DNA of 64,000 nucleotides, from contig NC_031478.1 in NCBI RefSeq assembly GCF_000006565.2, forward strand, positions 5,356,212-5,420,211, given 5' to 3'. The translations under genes were made by a program, and so were the position numbers. Below the pieces are notes generated by a model. It ran no database searches, had not been told where the DNA came from, and worked only from the letters and a program-made list of their open reading frames with translations. Below, in pieces: positions 36,001 to 48,020 of the stretch. Each line of letters opens with the position of its first letter. The first letter of the stretch is position 1. This stretch comes from Toxoplasma gondii ME49. Lineage: Eukaryota; Apicomplexa; Conoidasida; Eucoccidiorida; Sarcocystidae.

Positions 36001-39000
36001 GTTCGCCTTCTCGCGGTTGAGGCGCTCTCAAAGATGGCCTGAACGAGTCGGAGTGGTTGGCCTCGGGCACAGACACGAGGACACCGGTGCTCTCCGCCCT
36101 CTTCTTCCTTGGCGGGTGTTCTGCCGCAGTTTCCTCTCTTTTCGCACAAGATGTCTTCTGTCTTCGTTCTTCCTCCACTTTGTCTTCGTTCGCTTCGTGT
36201 GTTCTTCGGAGCGTTTCCTTCACTCTTCCACTCCGTTTGCGTACGAGGGCTTCGGAATGGGGAGAATCCGCGAGCTGAGAGCCTCGATGCGGGAGCCGAG
36301 CCAGAGTCCCATCAAGTCGGAGATCCAGTTCCCCAGCGCTGCAGCTGCCATCGTGGTCAGGCCGAGCGTCACGCACAGAGTCGTGTCGAACTGAAAGAAA
36401 GACGAAGCGAAAGAGAAGCCGCAGCGGACGGCGGAAACAGACTCAACTAATGAGAGAGAGGAGGCGCGCGAGAGACAAGCAGCCAAGGAAGCAACAGGGA
36501 GAAGAAACGCGGAGAGACGGAGCAGAGAGACACGCACAGAGAACGAAGAAGCAACGGAGAGAAGGGATCGAGAACATCGAGAAGAAGCGGAGGGCGAGAC
36601 AACGAAGAGTAAAGAAGAAAGCGAACTGCGACGTGGAGGTGCTCGACAGGCAGCTGAGAGTGAAGAAACGCAGAAAAGAGTGGAGAAGCCCGAGATTAAG
36701 TCTCCTGGTGTTGAGGAAAAACACTGCAAGTGAAACACTCTGTTCCACCGCCCTCGTCTCGGAGGTGAACCTGCGGTGTCTCGACACCGCAAAGTTCGCT
36801 GGCTGCCTCTCGAAGAACCACCCCTAGGGCATCCGCTGAAAACGAGGGAAGCAGATGGAAAAGTTCGCTCACAAATCTGCATGCAGTTTGTGCATCATGA
36901 TGTTGACTTTGGCAGTCTCCTTCGCGGTGCTGGTCTTCATGGAAGGCGAAAATTTATATCAGCAACAGTGGAGGGGGAACGGTATACTTAAATGCTTAGG
37001 CCTTTCCATTTTAGATTGACGACCATGGATTTCGTCATCACCCAGTTCGTCGAGACAAAGAACAAGTCTGTCGTTCCGCCACACGAATCCATTTTCTGAG
37101 CATGCATCCATTTGCTGTGCATGCAGTTGTTTTCTGTGCAAGCATTTGCCCGGCTTACGAGGTCGCCTGCCACGATCATGATGCAGTTGTCGACGAGGCC
37201 GAAGCCGACAAAAGGGAGACTCGAAGAGAGAGACAGAAGCCACAAATCTCGACGCGACGGTGGCGGCTGTGATGCGCCGCCAAAAGCGCCTAAAGCGACA
37301 CCGTCGAGAAAAACAGACAGACATAGGAGCACCAGACAGGCAGAAGAAATGTGCAGGGTATAGTGTTGACGCAAAGTCAGAGGAGCGGCAAAGATGGTAG
37401 AAAAAGTGAATCAGTCTTCACCTCATGCACAAGGTCCCTTGCGGCACGTGGTATGCGTCCCGGAGTGTATCTACAGGGGAGAAACGCCTCTCGACACCCT
37501 GAGAGACATACACCTTTTCAAACGACTCTAAGTGCGTTGTGTATGCAGTGCAAAGGTATTGCTACGCGCATATGCATGCGCATAGAAAGTGTAGAGTTGC
37601 GACTATATAGAGAGAGACAGTTATGTATCTATCTTTCGTCTCTTTTCTCCTCTATTGTCCTCCCATTCCAACGCCACCTGTCCCCTTACTTCCTTTCTCT
37701 GTCTTCCTCATTCCTCTCTCCTCCCTTCTCTATCTCTGCCAGCTGCTCCCCTTTGCGGTGCACCCTCCCAGCCGCCTCTGCATGCGACCCCACAGCTCAC
37801 CTGCTCTCTTGAGGGCGTCCTCCGCGGCCTTGGTCTCTGCCGCAGCGACTTGCAGGAGAAGCGCCTGGCGGAGCTCGTCGACGTCCCCGGACCCGCTGCT
37901 TCTGTTGGCCATTTTCTCCCAGTTTTCGCGAGCTGCGTGAAGTGCCCGAGCCGCCGCCGCCTCGCCGGCCACCGCGAGAAGCTTCTCCGCGCGCGAGATG
38001 CTCTCCAACGCAGCAGTCGCAGCCGCGGCCGCAGCTGCAGACCCCCGAGTATCCAACAGGAAATTCTCATGCGAAAAAAAGGGAGGCTGAGGCGAGGAAG
38101 AAGAGGGAGAAGACGCAGGAGGCGAAGAAGCAGACGGGGAAGAAGACTGAGGATAAGACTGAGGATAAGACTGAGAAGAGGACGGCGGGAGACACGGAGA
38201 AGCAGAGGAGAGGACTGGAGGCGAAGCAGGTGGACGGAGACCTGGCGGGTGTGTGTATGGAGAGAAAGATCCTGGGGGAGAACGAAATGGAGTTTTCAAG
38301 CCGAGGTGGTGCACTGGCAATGGACTCATCCGAGGGTCATGGAGATCTGAGTCGACATGCGGCGGAAGGCCTGAAAAGGAAGGAGGCGACAGCGGAGCCC
38401 AGGAAGGAGTGAAAGAAGAAAACGAAGAGACGGGAAAGGAGGGAGATGGAGAAGAAGAAGAGGACGGTGGGGAAGGAGGGGGAGGATATGGAGACGAAGA
38501 AGAGAAAGGAGAGGCAGGAGAAGGGGGAGAAGAAGAAGACGGCGCACCGGAGGACTGCGAGGAAGAAGATGAAGAGGAGGACGAGGTTGGAAAGCACGAT
38601 GCTGGAGAAGACGAGGCAGACGGGCGGAAGGTTGAGAAACGCGTAGACGAGAAGCGTGTGAGTGACCAAGACTCCGCAGTTGGAAGATGCGCGAGAGGAC
38701 GAAACAGACAGAAGGCTTCGTCTGGGATACGCATGCAAAGGCGTGGAGTGTCTTGACACCGGCTTCCTTCTACTAGTCGACCCTCAAGTCCTTCTGTTCT
38801 GCCTCCCCTCGGGAGAGCTCGCACTCTGAACAGCGCATTCAACTCCTTTTCCAGTCCTCCATTTATCTCTGGGTTTCTTCGACGCAACACGGTTCCCCCA
38901 GCCTCTCGCTCTGTTCTACATGGATGTGATGTCTCTTTCCAGTCGCCTGCCTTTCCGTCTCTCGCAAGATCCTCGCCATGAGCTCGAAGGAAAGAACTCC

Positions 39001-39430
39001 CGGTCCTCCGGACAAAGTTGAAGGCCGGAAGGTGGCTGCTTGGAGAGAAGAGGCGAGAACGCGACAAGTTTACGAAGGTGCGAGACGCAGGCCGCGGTAA
39101 GAACCCGGCAGAGACAGACGAAGGCGGGGATACTCGCAGTCTCCCTACGAGCTCAGATGAACTCCGCGGAGAGAGACAACGTCCTCGCGACCTGCCAAGT
39201 CCACCTTCGGATTCGCCCAGGTGGAAACGCACAGACAGACGCGTCTGTGCTTGGGTGCCTCTCAGGTGTATTCTTGGGAGCTCCAGAGTCGAAATCCGTG
39301 AAAACGAAACGTCACCGCCTTTCGCGAGTCTCCTATCTGCTTGCCGACTGATGCGGTCGTTTCTCCACAGACCTTCAAGTGCCATCACTCCACGGCTTGC
39401 CCTCCTCGCATATCCCACAGAGATCTGCAT
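33072..39430 (-). CDS. TMEM65-domain plus GAF-domain fusion protein
   Basis: Eight minus-strand exons: 39430-37801, 37247-37159, 36390-36245, 35847-35759, 35415-35216, 34844-34218, 33638-33496 and 33174-33072 (1008 residues, all phases agree). The N-terminus is Arg-rich and could target mitochondria. A Ser/Pro-rich stretch follows, then an Ala-rich helix (about 465-543). Residues 545-665 are a TMEM65 domain: LPFVGFGLVDNCIMIVAGDL, GLTTMAAAALGNWISDLMGL, LTPEQRES and GIGISIGCLLGMAPLLFLD. Animal TMEM65 is a mitochondrial inner-membrane protein linked to sodium-calcium exchange. Residues about 670-975 form a GAF domain: EVAAALQNYLQAEHVVLYLL, SGTPGVVFETGKLISW, VRHVLAAPVFGFEGNIIGVI, EVINP and FSREDRDFLISICPHIAVEI. 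It is split by a disordered insertion of over 100 residues. GAF domains bind small ligands such as cyclic nucleotides; the ligand here is unknown. The acceptor at 37247 is pyrimidine-poor and the least certain join. Confidence 0.8.
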
Positions 39431-39538
39431 GGTGATCTCGTCACTCTGGTGCTGTTCAAAATAGCTTTTCAACCTGGAAGAGCCAAGCAGCGACGCATGA
39501 CTGTTGCTTCGTACATCCTCTTACACACACATATATAC

Positions 39539-39583
<45 letters not shown>

Positions 39584-41467
39584 CTGTAAAAGGTATAAAG
39601 AGATAAAACGTGAGAGAGATGCGTATGACTATGCTACAGGGGAGGGAGCAGTAGAACGTTGAGACGTCGTTTCTTTGTGTCTTTGCAAGTATACTCATCT
39701 ACGATCCGAGGCACATCGTCCGCGTTGTTGCCGGGGAAGAAAGGCGATTGGTCGTTCTGGCGAGGGGCTCAGCGGCAGCGGAGGGGGGGTGGCCGATGAA
39801 GCAACAATTCGGACTTGTGCATGGAGTGTATTTCTCACAAGTCCTAAGAGAATGAGAAATGAGCAGAGCTACAGAGCTTTACGCAGAACCCCACTGGAGG
39901 AAGCGATCACAAGCGGCTTACAGTTCGACCTGCGTTCGCTTGTCGAGTCTCACACTGGAGCAGCTGGTTCTTTGTAGAGAGCTTCGAGCGAAAACGACGA
40001 AAGGAGAGTGTCGCCTCCCTTTGCCTCACTGTGCTGAGGAGGATCGGCGCCGCCTGAAACTCGTGCGGCGCATGGCCTTCACTGGAGTCTCACGGGGACT
40101 TCGCTGACTTCAAGAGGAGCAGCAAATCGCTAAAGACAACGAAGTTCCTCCGAGGATGGAGGAAGTACCGTAGTGCCGCCGGCACTCACATGGTTTTGGG
40201 GGCCGGGAACCAAAGGAGGACCTGTTTCTCGCCTTCTCGGATAGCCTCCCTTTCTCGCCTCGTGTTCTGACAACCCTGCCAACAGCCGGTTCTCCAGGTA
40301 GGCGACCGATTCTCACCGTTTTTTTTGACCCCAGGAGGTCCGCGTATGCGGAGAGCAGCCAAAAAACGAGACGCGAGAAGAAGCTGAGGCTTGAATTGTT
40401 TTCTTCCGTCGCTTGGATCACGCGAAAGCCAAGAAATGTGTGGAGTTTCGAGCAGTCGCTTCTCGCTGACACGGCCGAAAGCCCGACCCGAGACGCTGGA
40501 GAAGCTCGGCGGGAAAACCGACAGAGAGAGGCCAGGAAAGTGGAGGACCAGTGGGAGAAAAACTGAAGCAGCATTGAAGGATGAACGCCGGCAACACGCA
40601 TGTGCACTTTAAATCCGCGGAAAAAGCGTGTGCGAAAGGATTTGCTCGAAACCGAATGCCCGCCACGGTCACCGGCTTCGAGCTATAAAGCCGTGAATGG
40701 TACACCTCCCTGTGAGAGCGGTGAGCGAACTTGAGAGCGCCTCGGTCCGCTTGTCCGCCGCTTTCGCCCTCCTTTTTCGCGGCTGTTCGTGGACTGACTT
40801 TCACTTTCGATGTGGAGAGGTCCTTCTCCGTCCGCGTGTGTAACGACGATCCAGCCGCAATCTTTGTTTCGAAAAGGCTGCACCGGGACGTCTTCCGGCT
40901 TCGCGGCAACGCAAAAAACTGCATGTGGGCATGCGCATACCCCTGAGACAGAACACAAGTGGAATTCGCGGTTGGATTCGCAACTTCTTCCTTGAGATCG
41001 CTCACTGCGTGCCCTTGGCGTTTCCTGACTCTCTTCGGTCGACGTTCCTGCCGGCGACTCCCGAGGAATCCGGTGTCCGCAAACACGATGGGTGTTGACC
41101 CTTCTGCGCGGCGCCCGCCTCTGCTGGTTCCTTTCTCCGCGCCTCCGTCGTTTTCGCCTCGAATACCTGCGCGTCTGTCCTTCTCTCCTCTCCAGTTGTT
41201 TTTCTTCCATCTGTTCTAAAGCTGTGAGTCGTCGAAAGCCGACAGTCTCCGTCATTCGCATGCACTCGCGCAGGCTCTTTCCCCGTCTTCTCCGGGAAAC
41301 GACTGCTGCCTCGCGACACACTCCTCGCGCGCGCTGCTCACGCCCTTTGTCTTAAAGCGCCGTTGTGATTCGGTCGCCTCCCGACTTTTCCCCGGCTCTC
41401 CATTTGTTTCCACCCACGTGTCATCCGTCGCGAACTCCGAAACGCCCAGGAGACTCGGCATTTCAAG
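39431..41467. other. Divergent spacer (promoters of TMEM65-GAF gene and the 286-residue gene)
   Basis: Two genes start outward from here. A (TA)n run lies at 39532-39581, close to the TMEM65-GAF start. Open minus-strand frames at 40418-41086 and 40683-41321 begin without a convincing ATG context or domain, so I left them out. Confidence 0.55.
39532..39581. repeat. TA microsatellite
   Basis: (TA)n run of about 20 units followed by TGTATGTATGTA, about 100 bases upstream of the TMEM65-GAF start codon. Confidence 0.9.
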
Positions 41468-43635
41468 ATGGCGAGTGGAGATGTGAACATCCAGACAGAG
41501 AAAGAAGTTCCTCCGCCGCTCAAGTCCGGAATCGGAGAGCCCAAGAAGACAGGGTACAAATTCCCTCATGTCTTCTTCCCATACAAGTCGCGCTACAGAT
41601 CGCCTCACCGACGTAAGTGCCGAGACACTGCAGAGATGCGCCAAGGCCTTCGTGCGTCTGTCCGCCGTGGCGGCCGAGAACTGCGTGATCACCTTTTTGT
41701 CTCGGCTGCAGCCCGCAGCCGGAGACGAGAAAGGAGGAGAAAAGTCGATTTCAAGAGTGAAGGAGTCCACTCAGGACGTACAGAGAAGAAGTGGATAGCG
41801 ACGCACAGCGTCAGAAGTGCAGGCAGGCGTCAAGGCTGCTACCTTGAAGTCTAACAGGTCTACATTGGCTGTCTATATCTATCGGTGAACGCACCGACAT
41901 ATAATATATATATATATATATATATTTGTATGTAGATCTATAGATGCATGTAGATATCCATCTGTGGATAGGTCGGTATTGGCAGACAGAGGTGGCGGAA
42001 CGGGGAAAGAGCGGCAGCCTAGGTGAGAAGGGAGAAAGTCAGCGATGCAGGGTGTTCCTTCTGCGAGAGAGAGAACGGGGAAAAAGCGAACGAGATGCCG
42101 CGTGAGCCCGGAGCTCGCAGGACAGAAATAGCGGTGCATCGAGGGCGAATGTCCGCAGAAACACATTGCTCTTTAAAATGTAGAATTTTTATATGTAAAC
42201 ACAGATTTTTTTAACAGTTGGAGATGAGTCGACTTTGCAGCACATGAGAGAACAGATGTGGCGAAAGGTGAAGCAAGTTCCACGTATCTCAAGATGTCGG
42301 TCTCGAGTGTCTGGGAGCGTTTCCATACACTTGCGGTCTGCAGCTGCCCGTGTAGGTTTCGAGCAGAACAAAAAAGACGATTCGGTCTCAGACCCTGAAG
42401 TTCACTCAGTCGGCTGGTGCACAAAGGTCGCTGCATTTGGAAAGTTAACAGTGCAGGGTGAATGGAGAGACGTTGTTCCCTTGCTCTTTTTCCTCTCATG
42501 TCTCCGCTGTCCCTCACCTTCAGAGCGCTGGTGGCCCGGCTCAGCTCCTCGCTTTTTGCTCCACTCGCACCCCAAGAGGTGGGCTCCTCGTCGTGACCTC
42601 TCCTTTGCGTTCTTTGCTTTCCACGGCTTGAAACCGTTTGCGGAGAAAAACCTCTACGAGCTTATGCACAGCTTGCCTCTCCGCGGCGCCTCCTCGTACT
42701 TCTGGCGTGAAGCTGACAGTGACCCTTGGAAGCACTTGGGCAGGAAAGCGAACCGCTTGCAGGCGCGGGGTGTACGTACACAGCCTGCGTGCGACTCAGA
42801 GGTCCAGGCCAGTGGAGAAGCCGGGAACGAAGCTGCAGATCACAAGCCGGCGGGAGCCTCCACCGGAGATGCGTCTCAGCCACCCCAAGGGAGAGGAGGA
42901 CGGAAACAACTGGTCTTTTCTCCCAGAGAAATTTACTACAAGGTGAGATGACCTGACTAGGACACCGGCGCGGCTCCTTTGTAGGTACCTGGTTGCGTCC
43001 GCAAATGCGTGGTTACGTGTCAGTCCAGCTCGCTCTGGGCATAAAGATATGCACCTGGCTGTCCCTCTGGTGGCCTGCCTCCAGTGTTCTTTTCTCGCGT
43101 TCCTCTCACCTCCTGTCTCTCTGGTCTTCCTCTGCTCGTGGTCTCCTCTTTTCTTCCGCTGTTCTTCTCTCGCGTGGCAGGGCTCTCTGATGTATTTTTT
43201 GTCTCACATCTTTCTGTGTTGTCGCCGTGCGTCTCGTCCTCTGCCTAGTTCTGTTCTGTCGCGTTTCCTGCGTTCTCTCTGCGTCTTCAGCGTCGGCCTT
43301 TCCATGCTTTGGTGTTTGGCCGTCTAAGTGTGGGGCAGCTCGGCGCCTCTCCCCCCGAGGCAGTTCCTCCAGAACCTGAACGCGCTGAGAAGCCCCCCGA
43401 CTGCGAGTCAAAGGAGCAGAGAAAATGTGCAGGCGTCTCGCGCGTTCTGAAGCATCCAGAAATCATCCGTGGGCTGTCACGCGTCGCGCCTCCACAAGCT
43501 TCGCTTGGGGGATGGAAGTGGAGACCTCCCAAGGATGCCAGCCGATGGATCTTTCGACCCAAATTTCCACTGCCTTTCCGGCCTGAATTGTTTCAACCTG
43601 ATCCCGAAACGCATGCAAAAAACCCCTCCGCCTAA
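41468..43635 (+). CDS. Conserved-looking hypothetical protein, 286 residues
   Basis: Three exons: 41468-41612, 42524-42942 and 43339-43635, with canonical GTAAGT and GTGAGA donors, CAG acceptors and matching phases. The ATG sits in a good context (caagATGGC). The protein has no signal peptide or membrane span. Notable parts are KFPHVFFPYKSRYRSPHRQR across the first junction, the Trp/Arg-rich RWWPGSAPRFLLHSHPKRW, and LSFAFFAFHGLKPFAEKNLY. A low-complexity region follows, then LVFSPREIYYK, and a C-terminus rich in Trp, Phe and Pro (WKWRPPKDASRWIFRPKFPL). The basic, aromatic composition resembles small subunits of mitochondrial or ribosomal complexes, but I do not recognise the family. It is divergent from the TMEM65-GAF gene. 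Confidence 0.68.
41898..41945. repeat. TA/TAGA microsatellite in intron 1 of the 286-residue gene
   Basis: (TA)n followed by TGTATGTAGATC and TATAGATGCATGTAGATA, inside the intron 41613-42523. Confidence 0.85.
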
Positions 43636-43665
43636 CCTATACCCTTACACATACAACTAATCGCC

Positions 43666-43696
<31 letters not shown>

Positions 43697-46600
43697 GCCT
43701 AGGTATATTTGTATATATATGTATATGTACATGTATGCGTTTAGTCCGGTGTGTGTAACGCAGACGTAAACGTAGTAGAAGCATGGACATACAGAGTTTT
43801 TGTTCTGGGTCTGCCCGTTGAAGATCGGGCGTCAGAAGCGCAGAAAGGCGTTGGAGTGTCTGTGCAGCTGGACGTCGAGTGGCCTCCCCAGCACTTGCTG
43901 GCATCGGTTGACGGGAGAGGAGGGAAGAAGAGGAAAATGGGAGAGTTCTGGGGTGACAGGCGAGAGAATGGAAGTTGTGTTCAGAGACATGGGAGGCGAA
44001 AGAGGACAGATTTCTTATTTTGCAGAGCGAAACACTAAGTGTTGCGACGGACTCGAAATGCTAGCACAGACACGGTCCCTGAATGATACATTTGTAGAGT
44101 AGGAAGCGTATTCGAACACGTTTCACCCCGTGTGTCTATGCGCGCGTGTACAAAGACAAATGCATGTTTGCGTGAATCGGGTTTGTCGATCCCGTATGTG
44201 TCAAGTGTAAGTCGTGCGAAAATGGACGGAGGGGATAGAAAAAATGGACTGAGCACGCTAGCGAGGGGAAAGAAAGTTCGAAGGCTGCGAACGGGAGTTG
44301 GGCTTTGTCATTTGTTGGCGTCGTGGAGAATACTGTTTTTCCAAAGATTTTTTCGAACGAAAATGGGACCCTTGTCGACCGAAAGTCTCACGGATTTCAG
44401 ATTCCCGTCACCAGCTGGTACTGACCCTCTGGTGGAAACACAGCCGGTTTCTGTCGTTTCTACTGTCTGTCGAAAACCTGTAGGGTTCAGAGGGTTGGTC
44501 GCAAAACTGTGGCACTTCTGAGGGCTGCACCACTGTCGCGCATGTGTCGCCTTTTCTGTGGTAAGGCGGCTGCTGTCAGTCCAGGGGTAGCACGCCACTT
44601 GTCTTGTACCGACCTTAACGAAATTTCCTTTGTTTTCCAAAACGCTTTCCACGCTTACATACACATAATTGGAGTCACACTCAGCATCCAAGACCAGCAT
44701 TCTTCTGAATATTCGACTTGAGTTTTACAGCTCTAGGTCGCGTACCATTATTTGCACAGACACCGAAACTACATCTTCCTTGGAAAATTCAAGTCCACGG
44801 TTCCGATCAGCTCTATGTGTTCGCGTAATGCCGTCTTTGTACGGAGGACAGCGTAACTTGCGTGTTCCATCCCGATGGAGAGACTGGGTGTCGGGCTCCC
44901 CAGAACGCACGCGCTGTGTATTTCCTAGGACAAACGTGTTTGATGTCAGTTACCTACAAAATCTGTTCAGAATTCACTCGTACTGATATGTAGAGCACCT
45001 CGGAGACACCGCAGTTCCGTGTGACATTTTTTCTTCCTCAAACACGCTGTGTAATCCACAACTTCAGTTGCGTTGCGTAGTTTCTTGGACCTCACGCAAT
45101 TCGCCTTACCACTTGAACACAACATGGAAGATATGCCGTTCTGGTACCTTCTTCGAAGGTGTTCCTGAAAAACGCCTTCTTGTACGGCGGTTCGTCCATC
45201 GGTTGCGCTTTTTCACAAGCCTTTTAATGGATTCTGCTGAGTTTTTAAGCCCTCATACCTATAGGTCTGCTTGAACTCAAAGGTCAACCAGGTGCCAACG
45301 TACACTAATTCATGATGCTGACTTTTGTGTGCAGCTAAGATGATTCTCGGTTTTGCTTCCGGAAGTTTAGACTGCTGAAGTTCGTGTAGTGGTAGCGAGG
45401 ATCACCTTTCCCCGTTTCCGATGTTTACCCGTATAAAACGCTTCCGTGTTCCTCGCTGTCACCCCAGTGGACGGCTTGATACAGCTAAATGTGTTGAATT
45501 TCAACATCCGACGGCATTAAGGTTGCTCCAGAACAGTCGTGTTCCAGGCGTAACTTACGAATTTCTGTGGCACAGTAGAACCTGGATCCGGCAAAGAAGA
45601 CCTGCAAGACCAATGCTCCCACTGGTAGTATTAACACGTACCGATCGGACTGTGTTCCTCACCCCCTGCCACATCGACGATTTGAACGAAAGTAGCGGAA
45701 CTTGGGTCCGGAGGTAAAGACAGTCAAGACCTAAACAAACGGTCCACTTCGCAGTAACTACTCCTTGGTTAACGTTAACCTGACTGAAGAATTGTGAGCC
45801 TGTGGAGGCCGGTCCGTTCCCTAGGCACGACTGTCTTGCCCCGAGAAACAGGGGCGTCTGCGCACTTGAAAAACACGAGGTGACACCTGAACCCTAAATC
45901 CTAATTGGGCACCCTGTGGATCTCCTTGGTTTGAGTTGAATTATCTCCGCGGAGAAGGAAGTGATCGTCAGTTCCCAATGGTCGAGGCCTGCCTCGCTTG
46001 CAGCCATCGCGAAAACCTGCTACTATGCGTGCATGCACCGCAGTGCAAAGAGCGTGTCTTCTCAGGCGCCAAAGCCGATGGATTGAACGAATTTCTTCAT
46101 ATCGCTTTTCTCTCCATGAAATCGACAGTCACTCACTTTCAGGAAATGAAACATCATCTCGCTGAGTCGTTCGGGAGTTCGCAAGGCGTGGCCTCTCTGT
46201 TGCATGCTGCAATTTTCTCGCGCGAGATTTAGGCAATCCCGATGATCGACTGTTGCATTCCTGTGTCTGGATCTTTCTGAGGCGCAGTCAGTTCCTATTC
46301 TCATGCATCTCTCCAATCTGTTTCCAGATTGTCTTAAAAGGCACGAACTGAACTGAAGTCGGACCCATAGGCCTGCGAGAGGAGTGTCCCGTTCAAAAGA
46401 GCGCCGGAAAACAAGTGACTCGTATCCTTTTTGCTGGTCGTTTTCACGCACAGGAAAATGAATTTTTAACTTGGTAGTAGCTTCTTGTTTCTTCGACTTG
46501 TCTCGCCACAACCTGCGAGTGCTGGATCCAGAGGTGCAGCGAGGCAGAGCAGCTACCGGTTGGACGTCGACGGAGTACAATGTGCGTGGAGGCTCGCATG

Positions 46601-47026
46601 CTTGGACTTCTTTCGCGGTTTCCGGTTCCTTCTTTAATCTATTCGTCCGTATACTCGGTGCCTTCCGACCAGTTTTCCGAGGAACTCTAAAATGGCAGTC
46701 TGTGTAGCACGTTTGCACCTCAGTTGTTGACGTCTCTCGGACTTTCTCCGCACCCAGCGCTCCGGTTCGAGCGCCGAGTTGCAGCTCCCGTGTCCGAAGC
46801 AGTTCCCTCTTCGCTGGAAAATCGGCTTCTTGGACAAGGCACCTTCTGCAGACTGGCGTCACCGTGAGGAACAGGCGCAAGAGCGGGGGTTGCCTGTGGG
46901 GTTAGAATCTGGAGGCAGCGCGTGGAAGCTTCGTACCAAGAGAACGATGCGAAGATAGGGTGTCTGCAGAAGCCGGAGACGCGAAGACAGAACGAACTTC
47001 TTCGCTGCCACACGGCCTTTCACAGG
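43636..47026. other. Gene-poor spacer upstream of DCN1-like gene
   Basis: About 3.4 kb with no supported exon. From about 44100 the base composition is more even and less pyrimidine-biased than around the genes. Frames are short, with stops on both strands. One CCCTAAA telomere-like word at about 45892 is isolated. Confidence 0.6.
43667..43735. repeat. TA/TATG microsatellite
   Basis: (TA)n then TGTATATG units just past the stop codon of the 286-residue gene, in its 3' flank. Confidence 0.88.
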
Positions 47027-47989
47027 ATGGCTAGCCGCGGCTCTGCCCATCTCTCCCAAACGCAGCAGAGTTTGCTGGACACGTTCCAGTCGGTCACAGG
47101 CTGCACGGACCGGGCGGGGGCCACCGAGTTTTTGCGGAAACACAGCTTCGACCTGAGTCGCGCTTTAGACACGTATTTCGCGATGCCACAGCGCGAGAAG
47201 GCAGTGCAGATGAGAAGCGCACCCAGCCAGTCACTGCGCGGAACCCTCGGCGGATCCGGTTCCTCGTACGGCGCTTCTTCGCGCGGCAGAGCTGCAGCGA
47301 AAGCGAAGGCCGACGACCGGTACCGGCAAATCGCCGAAGCCTTTCAGGTGTACGTCCACCCAACCAGCGAGGCGAGCGAGCGCGGGGCTGCCGCGGGAAC
47401 CGCGATTGAAGTTGCGGGTTTGGAGCGTTTCGCGGAAGATCTCGGGGTCGGCTTGGACGATGTGTTTTTCCTCGTCTTTGCGTTCTTCTGTGAGTGTGCG
47501 GAGCAGGGGAGAATCACGAAGGAAGAATTTATCCGTGGCATGGACCGGTCGGGCGTCTGCACAGTGGCCGCTCTCCGGGAAGCTGTGCCGCGAATTCGAG
47601 CGCAGCTCGCGGAAGACAAAGTGCTCGCCAGGCAAGTGTACGCTTACGCCTTCACTTACTCTCTAGATGTCGGCCAAAAGGCGCTGCCGGTCGACCTCTG
47701 CGTCGCGTACTGGCGCCTGCTGCTGAGCGAAACTGAGTTCCCCCTCATGACGGAGTGGTACACATTCGTCGACGAGGAGTACCGGAAGCGCGCGAATGCC
47801 TTCTCGAAAGACCCGTGGATAATGCTCTTCGACTTCATGCATGCGAAAAGAGCTTCCCTGTCTCTCGACGACTACGACGAAGAGGAGGCCTGGCCGCTTG
47901 TCATCGATGAGTTTGTCGAGTGGACAAGGCGCCGTCGGAAAGCCAAGGAAAACGAGGCGGCGACAGAGGCCGGGAGCGCACAGTCGTAG
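47027..47989 (+). CDS. DCN1-like protein (cullin neddylation co-factor)
   Basis: Single exon of 320 residues, ATG in caggATGGC context. The N-terminus has a UBA-like three-helix segment: SQTQQSLLDTFQSVTGC, then GATEFLRKHSFDLSRALDTY. From about residue 95 comes the PONY/DCUN1 domain: LERFAEDLGVGLDDVFFLVF, ITKEEFIRGMDRSGVCTVAA, QKALPVDLCVAYWRLLLSET, DPWIMLFDFM and YDEEEAWPLVIDEFVEW. That last motif is the Asp-Ala-Asp cullin-binding patch. DCN1 proteins bind the cullin WHB domain and the acetylated N-terminus of the NEDD8 E2 (UBC12) and promote cullin neddylation. Length and domain order match the family. The absence of introns contrasts with its neighbours. An upstream in-frame extension to 46922 is open but the ATG at 47027 fits the family start better. 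Confidence 0.93.
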   Translation: MASRGSAHLSQTQQSLLDTFQSVTGCTDRAGATEFLRKHSFDLSRALDTYFAMPQREKAVQMRSAPSQSLRGTLGGSGSSYGASSRGRAAAKAKADDRYRQIAEAFQVYVHPTSEASERGAAAGTAIEVAGLERFAEDLGVGLDDVFFLVFAFFCECAEQGRITKEEFIRGMDRSGVCTVAALREAVPRIRAQLAEDKVLARQVYAYAFTYSLDVGQKALPVDLCVAYWRLLLSETEFPLMTEWYTFVDEEYRKRANAFSKDPWIMLFDFMHAKRASLSLDDYDEEEAWPLVIDEFVEWTRRRRKAKENEAATEAGSAQS

Positions 47990-47994
47990 TGGGC

Positions 47995-48020
47995 TTGGGG
48001 GGGGGGAGGGGGGGAGAGTT
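47995..48020. repeat. Poly-G tract in 3' flank of DCN1-like gene
   Basis: Runs of seven or more G (GGGGGGGGGAGGGGGGG) a few bases after the stop codon, a possible G-quadruplex in the 3' UTR. Confidence 0.85.

Noticed and set aside
37942..38756. Plus-strand Glu/Lys-rich frames opposite exon 1 of the TMEM65-GAF gene
   Set aside because: They mirror the Ser/Pro-rich minus-strand coding exon, which has correct splice phase with the TMEM65 exons.
40418..41321. Minus-strand gene in the divergent spacer
   Set aside because: The open frames begin at non-ATG codons or lack motifs, and the region fits a long leader and promoter for the flanking genes.
45885..45905. Telomere-like CCCTAAA word
   Set aside because: Only one or two degenerate copies; no array, so probably chance.
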